A stretch of 64,000 bases of DNA from Amycolatopsis vancoresmycina (GTDB lineage: Bacteria; Actinomycetota; Actinomycetes; Mycobacteriales; Pseudonocardiaceae): NCBI RefSeq assembly GCF_000716785.1, contig NZ_JNYY01000008.1, forward strand, positions 496,001 through 560,000, read 5' to 3'. Position numbers and translations under genes: made by a program. Below the pieces are notes generated by a model. The model did not search any database. It saw nothing but the letters and a program-made list of their open reading frames with translations, and was not told the origin of the DNA. This document shows positions 58,678 through 64,000 of this stretch, one piece after another. Within the stretch, counting starts at the first letter, position 1, and each line of letters opens with the position of its first letter.

Positions 58678-60038
58678 CACAGCCCCACGTAGGCGACGGC
58701 GTCGTCCCAAGCGGATCCGACGGCGTCGGCCGCATCGGTTGCCGCGTGGCTGACCGCGTCGACGGCGGCGCCGCCGTACTCGGTGATCGTGTGGCCGAGC
58801 TTCGGCAGGTCGATGTCGATCTTCGCGCCGACACCGAGGCCGAGCCCGAGTGCCGCCCCCGCCTTGAAGTTCACCTTGAGGTGCCCGGCGTCGTAGACGG
58901 CCTGGGCGTCCAGCTGCGCGCCGAGGCCGTACTGCAGGGTGCCGTTCGCGCCGACGCCGATGCCCGCGACGTCCGCGGCGACCTCGCCCTCGACCTTCCC
59001 GCCGACGAAGGCGTTGGCGTGCGCGCCGACGCCGTGGGCGCCGATCGTGCCGGACCCGCTCACCTCGCCGCCGGCGAACACCGTGCCCTTGGCGTGGGCT
59101 TCGGCGACGCCCCACTCCTTCTTGGCCTCGGCCTCGCCGTGCAGCGCCGCGAGTTCCGCGTGCCCGGACGCGCTCGCGTCCCAGCCCTTCGACGTGATCT
59201 TCCCGTCGTACTCCGGGGAAAAGCCGTCCTGCTCGTGCTGGAACTTGTAGTAGGTGATCTCGGTGTTGCGGCCGATCTTGTTCTTCAGGCCCTCGGCTTC
59301 GGGCTGCCCGAACGGCGTGTCCGCCTTCTTCGGCGCGCGCGTGCCTTCGAGGCCGTCCCAGGTGAGCTTCTTCCAGCCCGAGTTGCCGAACCACGACGGC
59401 ACGGTCCGCGGCCGCTTCCGGCCGTCGAGGGGCTCGCCGTTGAGCCAGTGCAGCGGACCGCGCGCCCACTTGCCGAGCTCGTGTTCCAGCCGTCCGACGC
59501 CTTCGGGCGGGAACAGCTCGGCGAGCGCGTCGGAGAACTCGTCGACGACCTGGCGGGCCGCTTCGACGCTCTGTTCGCCGAGCTGCCGCGCGGCTTGGAT
59601 GAACGCGCCGACCGAAGCGGAGTTCACCGCGCGAGCCTGCGCGGTCAGCTGGGCGGCGTACTGGTCGAACTGCGCCAGCACCGAGTCGACGGCGGCTTCC
59701 GCGGACTGCACCAGCTGCGCGGCGGTCGAAAGCCGCTTCGCCTGGTCGTCGAGCTTCGTGGCGGCCTCGGTGAGCCCTTCGCCGAGCTTCTCCGCCGCCG
59801 TCGCGAAGGCGGTGTAGGCGTCGCCGTCCCAGTCCGCGTGCAGCGTCTTCGCGGACTCGCCGATTTCGCGCGCCTTGCCCGAGACGGCCGACGCCTGGCC
59901 GGCGACCCGCTGCGAGGCGGCGCTCAGCGCCCCGGGGTCCCCGGTGACGCGCCGCCGGCACTCGGCGAGCACCCGCCGGTACCCGGACAGCACCGAGCTG
60001 ACCACCCCGGACGCGTCGACGACCCCCGAGCCCGCCAT
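58677..60038 (-). CDS. WXG100-domain secretion substrate with an Ala/Gly-rich C-terminal domain
   Basis: 453 residues. Seen: helical WXG100 domain with W70-D-G, a second helical stretch to about 200, a linker, and a C-terminal 150 residues rich in short repeats such as AHAKGTVFAGG and GANGTLQYGLGAQ. It lacks any known toxin active site or an adjacent immunity gene. Probably exported by this ESX machine; an effector role is speculative. Confidence 0.72.
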   Translation of the reverse strand: MAGSGVVDASGVVSSVLSGYRRVLAECRRRVTGDPGALSAASQRVAGQASAVSGKAREIGESAKTLHADWDGDAYTAFATAAEKLGEGLTEAATKLDDQAKRLSTAAQLVQSAEAAVDSVLAQFDQYAAQLTAQARAVNSASVGAFIQAARQLGEQSVEAARQVVDEFSDALAELFPPEGVGRLEHELGKWARGPLHWLNGEPLDGRKRPRTVPSWFGNSGWKKLTWDGLEGTRAPKKADTPFGQPEAEGLKNKIGRNTEITYYKFQHEQDGFSPEYDGKITSKGWDASASGHAELAALHGEAEAKKEWGVAEAHAKGTVFAGGEVSGSGTIGAHGVGAHANAFVGGKVEGEVAADVAGIGVGANGTLQYGLGAQLDAQAVYDAGHLKVNFKAGAALGLGLGVGAKIDIDLPKLGHTITEYGGAAVDAVSHAATDAADAVGSAWDDAVAYVGL

Positions 60039-60041
60039 CGG

Positions 60042-61079
60042 CTAGTTCCCGGCCGCGTCGTAGCCGACGTGCTGGCTGAAGTGCTTGCCGTTGTAGTCCA
60101 GCGCGATGTCGAGGTCGAAGTCCTGCCCACCGGGAGCCTCCACAGTGGACTCACCGGTGGTGAGGTTGGTGTGGATGACGACCTCGTCCGCGTGCCCGCC
60201 CACCGGCGCCGGAAGGGGCGTGGGGGCCGGGGCCGGTGTGGGGACGGCGGCCGGCGTCGTCGTCCCGGCGTGGTCGACGGGGATCCAGCTGTTCGCCGGG
60301 TTGGCCGTGCCGGTCCCCGCGGTGCCGCTGGAACCGGCGCCGGTGGCGAGCGCGGGCGGGGTGTAGTCAGTGAACGAGGGCTGCTGCGGGATCCCCCCGC
60401 CGCTCCCGCCCGCCACCGCCTGCTGCCCCGACGGGCTCGCCACCGGCGCCGGGGTCTGCGGCGCGCGGACCGGGGTGTTCCCGATCGACGGCGTGGTCGC
60501 GCCCGAGCCGCCGGAAGAGTGGTGGAAGAGCTTCTCGATCTCGCCGATGACCTGCGCGAGCGTGGTGACCTGCTGGGCGAGGTCGACCGCGCCGAGCGCC
60601 TTGAGCAGCGCGCCGATCGCGGTGATGAACGCCCGCAGCGACGCGCTCGTCGCGGTCGACAAAGCGACCGCGGCCCCGTAGGTCCACCAGTTCGACATCA
60701 GCGCGGCGACCGTCGGGTTCACCGCGGAGACGACCGCGCGGTAGGCCTCCTGCGCGGTCTTGATCAGCGTGCCGGAGACGCCGAGCAGCTCGGCGCCCTT
60801 CTGCACGACGTTGATGATCTTCGTGAGCTGGTCGAGGGAGTCGCTGATCTTCTTCAGCGCCGACTCGCTCGCCGCGCCCGACCAGATCTTCCCGAGCTGG
60901 TCGGCGGCCTTGGTGAGCTCGTGGTACATGCTGAGGAACTGCTCGGCCTTCTTGACCAGGTCCACCACGTGCTTCGCGATCTGCTCCGGCTGGCCGGTGA
61001 CGATCTGCGGCAGGACGGTGATCGGCCCGCCCGAGGACGCGGTCGCGTCCATCGCGCTGGAGTTGGGGAAAGTCAGCAT
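60042..61079 (-). CDS. WXG-motif ESX substrate with Pro-rich linker
   Basis: 345 residues. Seen: N-terminal helices with W66-S-G (IWSG), two hydrophobic helices at about 115-180, then a Gly/Pro/Thr linker (190-290) and a short beta tail (DLDIALDYNGKHF). Probable ESX-secreted partner of the upstream gene. 3 bp from the next gene. Confidence 0.7.
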   Translation of the reverse strand: MLTFPNSSAMDATASSGGPITVLPQIVTGQPEQIAKHVVDLVKKAEQFLSMYHELTKAADQLGKIWSGAASESALKKISDSLDQLTKIINVVQKGAELLGVSGTLIKTAQEAYRAVVSAVNPTVAALMSNWWTYGAAVALSTATSASLRAFITAIGALLKALGAVDLAQQVTTLAQVIGEIEKLFHHSSGGSGATTPSIGNTPVRAPQTPAPVASPSGQQAVAGGSGGGIPQQPSFTDYTPPALATGAGSSGTAGTGTANPANSWIPVDHAGTTTPAAVPTPAPAPTPLPAPVGGHADEVVIHTNLTTGESTVEAPGGQDFDLDIALDYNGKHFSQHVGYDAAGN

Positions 61080-61110
61080 CGGACCTCACAGGGATTCGAG
61101 GAGCGGACGA

Positions 61111-61884
61111 TCAGGCGACGACGGAGGCGGGCCGGTAGACGCTGACCTTCGCCAGGCCGCCGATGCGGGCGTCGAGCAGCCCGTGGTTGTAGAGGCGGCC
61201 GCCGTCGCCGGCGACGCCGATGACCGGCTGGCGGTCGGAGAACATCAGCGGCTCCACGACGACGACGTCCCCGCTGTGCACCCCGCCGGGCACGTCGGAG
61301 AACGTGCGCGCGGTGCCGGCGTAGACCTCGATCAGCCCGACCCGCGCCTGGTTGTCGGCGTCGCCGGCGAGCCAGTCGTTGAAGTCGGCGACGCCGTGGA
61401 AGCGGGTGTCGGTGATCGGGTGGTCGCCGAGCCTGCCGAGCCGCGCGTCGCCGAGGTAGCGCAGCACGTTCCCGACCGACGACGGTTCGCCGTGGGCGCC
61501 CGCGCTGTCGTTGATGGCCAGGGTGGCGAGCTCGGAGGCGTGCGGGCTGCCCCAGATCGAGGACGCGGTGCTCGCGGGGGCGTGCCCGCCGCCGTAGCCG
61601 GCGGCCGCGTCCCGGTCGGCTGCCTGGTAGGCGTCGGCGCTGGCCTTGACGAGCCCGTTGACCTGCTGCAGCAGCTGCAGGAGCGTGCGGACGGCGGTGA
61701 TCTGGCTGGAGTGCAGGGCCGCGTTCGCGGCGGCGACCGCGCTGCCGAAGGTGGCGAACGACATCGGCTGGACGACGAGCCGTTCGAGGTCGGCCACGGC
61801 GTTGATGCCGTGGGCGATGATGCCCCCGACGTTGCCCACGGCGGAGCGCATCGCCTCGGGCTCAGCCCGGTACTCGCCGGCCAT
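61111..61884 (-). CDS. ESX-associated protein with an N-terminal helical domain
   Basis: 257 residues from ATG 61884 behind AAGGAG. N-terminal ~100 residues are helical and of ESX-substrate type, with no clear WXG but an FGSAVAAANAAL helix. The C-terminal part is beta-rich (GDVVVVEPLMFSDRQPVIGVAGD). Divergent from eccC by 142 bp. Function unknown. Confidence 0.68.
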   Translation of the reverse strand: MAGEYRAEPEAMRSAVGNVGGIIAHGINAVADLERLVVQPMSFATFGSAVAAANAALHSSQITAVRTLLQLLQQVNGLVKASADAYQAADRDAAAGYGGGHAPASTASSIWGSPHASELATLAINDSAGAHGEPSSVGNVLRYLGDARLGRLGDHPITDTRFHGVADFNDWLAGDADNQARVGLIEVYAGTARTFSDVPGGVHSGDVVVVEPLMFSDRQPVIGVAGDGGRLYNHGLLDARIGGLAKVSVYRPASVVA

Positions 61885-62026
61885 GGGTCTCCTTCCGGGG
61901 GGTCTGCTCGGCTGAGCGTAGGTTCGGCCCCGGAAGCGGGCGGACGGCAAAAGTACCCACCGCGGCGTGGCGGCGAGTGGCCAAAATACCGGTCAGAGCC
62001 ACCCCGATCCGCTGGAGCATTGCTGC

Positions 62027-64000
62027 ATGAGCCTCTCGCCAGAGCGCCCGTCCGAGATCGTGCTGCAGTCGCCGCCGATGCTCCCGAAGAGCTCGTCGGG
62101 CGGCATGGTGCAGCTGATGATGTTCCTGCCGATGATGCTCGGCATGGGCGCGATGTCGTTCGTCTACATCGGACGCGACGGCGGCGTGATGACGTGGATC
62201 TTCGGCGCGCTGTTCGTCTGCGCCATGGGCGGCATGGTGGTGATGTCGCTCGGCCGCGGCGGGATGGCGAAGAAGGCGCAGATCAACGACGAACGCCGGG
62301 ACTACCAGCGCTACCTGTCCGGGCTGCGCGCGCAGGTCCGCGACATCGCCGACGGCCAGCGCGCGGCGATGATCGCCGTCCAGCCGGACCCGGCGGACCT
62401 GTGGGCCTACGTCGAGACCGGCAAGCTGTGGGACCGGCGGCGCACCGAGCCGCAGTTCGCGCAGGTGCGCGCGGGCACCGGGCCGCAGCGGCTGGCGACG
62501 CCGCTGAAGGCACCGCAGACCGTGCCGCTGGAGGACCTGGACCCGGTGTCCTCCACCAGCCTCAAGCACTTCATCCGCACCTACTCGACGGTGGACGGCC
62601 TGCCGGTGGCGCTGTCGCTGCGGTCGTTCGCCGCGGTCACCGTGGCCGGGCGGCGGCCCGACGTGCTCGGCCTGGTGCGGGCCCTGGTGTGCCAGCTCGT
62701 CACCTTCCACTCCCCCGCCGACCTGCGGGTCGCGGTGTGCGTGTCGCCGGACCGGCAGCACGACTGGGAATGGGCGAAGTGGCTGCCGCACGCGACCGCG
62801 GCCGGGGCGGCCGACGCCGTCGGCTCGCGGCGGCTGGCCGCCGACACCGCGGCCGGACTGGCCGAGCTGCTGGGCGCCGACCTCGGCGAGCGGCCCGCGT
62901 TCAGCAGGCGCGCGGCGGCCGAGCTCGACCTGCCCCACCTCGTGGTCCTCGTCGACGGCGGCGACGCCCACGGCGAGCCCCGGCTGATCGGCGAGGACGG
63001 CAGGCTCGGCGTCACGGTGATCGAGGTCGGGCAGGAGCACCCGCGGGCGTCCTCGACCGAACGGCTGCTGAGCCTGCACACGGCGCCGGCGTCGCTCGGC
63101 ATGGTCGTCGGCGACGGCGGCGAGCAGCGGCTCGGCTTCCTCGGCCGCCCGGACACCCTCGACCGCGGCGCCGCGGAAGCCCTCGCCCGGATGCTGACAC
63201 CGTTGCACACCCCGGCCGCGGTCGTCGGCGAGAAGCCGATGTCGTCGACGTTCGGACTGGCCGGGCTGCTCGGCATCGGCGACCCCCGCGACACCGACAC
63301 GGCGGTGACGTGGGCCCCGCGCGCGGCACGGGACCGGCTGCGGATCCCGCTGGGCGTCAACCCCGAGGGCCGTCCGGTCGAGCTGGACCTCAAGGAGTCG
63401 GCCGAGGGCGGGATGGGCCCGCACGGCCTGGTCATCGGCGCGACCGGGTCCGGCAAGAGCGAGCTGCTGCGGACGCTGGTGACGGCACTGGCCGTGATGC
63501 ACTCGTCGGAGACGCTCAACCTGGCGCTCATCGACTTCAAGGGCGGCGCGACCTTCGCCGGGATGACCGGGCTGCCGCACACGTGCGCCGTCATCACCAA
63601 CCTGTCCGACGACCTCGCGCTGGTCGACCGGATGGCGGACGCGCTCAACGGCGAGCTGCTGCGGCGGCAGGAACTGCTGCACGCGGCCGGGAACTACGCG
63701 TCGGTGCGGGACTACGAGAAGGCCCGCGCGGACGGCGCGCCGCTGGACCCGCTGCCGTCGCTGCTGGTGATCATCGACGAGTTCAGCGAGCTGCTGTCCG
63801 CACGGCCGGAGTTCATCGACCTGTTCGTGGCGATCGGCCGGCTCGGCCGCTCGCTCGGCATCCACCTGCTGCTGGCGTCGCAGCGGCTGGAGGAAGGCCG
63901 GCTGCGCGGGCTCGACTCGCACCTGTCGTACCGGGTCGGCCTGCGGACGTTCTCGGCCGCGGAAAGCCGGGCGGTGCTGGGCGTGGCCGACGCCTACCAC
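62027..64000 (+). CDS. eccC: Type VII secretion ATPase EccC, 3'-truncated by the window edge
   Basis: 658 codons present from ATG 62027 with no stop before 64000. Seen: two membrane segments at about 30-50 and 57-75, a long cytoplasmic stalk, and the first FtsK/SpoIIIE ATPase domain with Walker A GATGSGKS at 471-478 and Walker B LLVIIDEF at about 579-586. EccC recognises and drives ESX substrates. Two more ATPase domains should follow outside the window. Confidence 0.95.
   Translation, partial: MSLSPERPSEIVLQSPPMLPKSSSGGMVQLMMFLPMMLGMGAMSFVYIGRDGGVMTWIFGALFVCAMGGMVVMSLGRGGMAKKAQINDERRDYQRYLSGLRAQVRDIADGQRAAMIAVQPDPADLWAYVETGKLWDRRRTEPQFAQVRAGTGPQRLATPLKAPQTVPLEDLDPVSSTSLKHFIRTYSTVDGLPVALSLRSFAAVTVAGRRPDVLGLVRALVCQLVTFHSPADLRVAVCVSPDRQHDWEWAKWLPHATAAGAADAVGSRRLAADTAAGLAELLGADLGERPAFSRRAAAELDLPHLVVLVDGGDAHGEPRLIGEDGRLGVTVIEVGQEHPRASSTERLLSLHTAPASLGMVVGDGGEQRLGFLGRPDTLDRGAAEALARMLTPLHTPAAVVGEKPMSSTFGLAGLLGIGDPRDTDTAVTWAPRAARDRLRIPLGVNPEGRPVELDLKESAEGGMGPHGLVIGATGSGKSELLRTLVTALAVMHSSETLNLALIDFKGGATFAGMTGLPHTCAVITNLSDDLALVDRMADALNGELLRRQELLHAAGNYASVRDYEKARADGAPLDPLPSLLVIIDEFSELLSARPEFIDLFVAIGRLGRSLGIHLLLASQRLEEGRLRGLDSHLSYRVGLRTFSAAESRAVLGVADAYH

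Noticed and set aside
61862..64000. 712-residue open frame on the minus strand
   Set aside because: Shadow of eccC, which carries clear ATPase motifs on the other strand.
1..64000. tRNA or rRNA genes
   Set aside because: No cloverleaf-like or rRNA-like segment was recognised by eye; a covariance search would be decisive.

Overview
The window is high-GC chromosomal DNA (mostly near or above 70% G+C, many GTG starts, 1- and 4-base ATGA/GTGA overlaps inside operons) from an actinomycete. The best guess is Amycolatopsis or a close Pseudonocardiales relative. The clues are a his-trp supercluster in which a HisA-type isomerase must also serve as TrpF, a 'conservon' signalling operon ending in a CYP157-like P450, an ESX/type VII secretion locus, an F420-dependent enzyme and a Lgt with a long acidic tail. 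The genus is inferred; no rRNA or tRNA gene is visible to test it.

Layout. (1) 1-3.2 kb: a lower-GC island end with the C-terminal part of an McrC-like nuclease and a UvrD-type helicase with an unusual N-terminal domain. (2) 3.5-9.7 kb: lgt, then an M20 amidohydrolase, a FluG-like amidohydrolase and an APC permease, divergent from a glutamine-synthetase-like ligase. (3) 9.9-15.7 kb: a secreted protein, a Tat-exported amidase and a complete conservon (kinase, Roadblock, DUF742, GTPase, P450). (4) 16-24.8 kb: trpA, trpB, trpC, a trp-associated membrane gene, trpE, a divergent TetR gene, then hisI and hisF, with small membrane genes between. (5) 24.9-31.8 kb: a decayed phytase, an ECF sigma/anti-sigma-like pair and small regulators and enzymes. 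(6) 31.8-33.2 kb: priA (hisA) and hisH. (7) 33.2-44.1 kb: an accessory block with acyl-CoA dehydrogenase, split transketolase, SoxR, KptA, a 21-bp repeat array, an MMPL exporter behind a five-site operator, a 40-bp palindrome and an ISAs1-family insertion sequence. (8) 44.1-47.3 kb: hisD, hisC, hisB and a small membrane gene. (9) 47.4-49.5 kb: a nitrilase-family hydrolase and two paralogous response regulators. (10) 49.5-64 kb: an ESX locus (eccB, eccE, eccD, eccC, YbaB, WXG100-like substrates) interrupted by a lower-GC NTPase-TPR gene and a GH30 glycosidase.

How it fits together. The his, trp and lgt genes form one interrupted minus-strand backbone; the accessory blocks at about 4.6-16, 24.9-31.8 and 33.2-44.1 kb sit between its members. 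trpD, trpF and trpG, and hisG and hisE, are not in the window; PriA can account for the missing trpF. Several local regulators sit beside convincing inverted-repeat operators.

The strongest candidate for something new is the 943-residue membrane-anchored P-loop NTPase with nine 46-residue TPR-like repeats (52.1-54.9 kb). It lies between two 63-bp, 86%-identical copies of the 3' end of eccE, which points to insertion or recombination at that gene end. Its domain order (membrane segment, NTPase, repeat sensor) resembles STAND-type immune proteins. Secondary candidates are an 18-codon ORF plus hairpin coupled to trpC, and the 17-unit 21-bp repeat array with inverted outer units.
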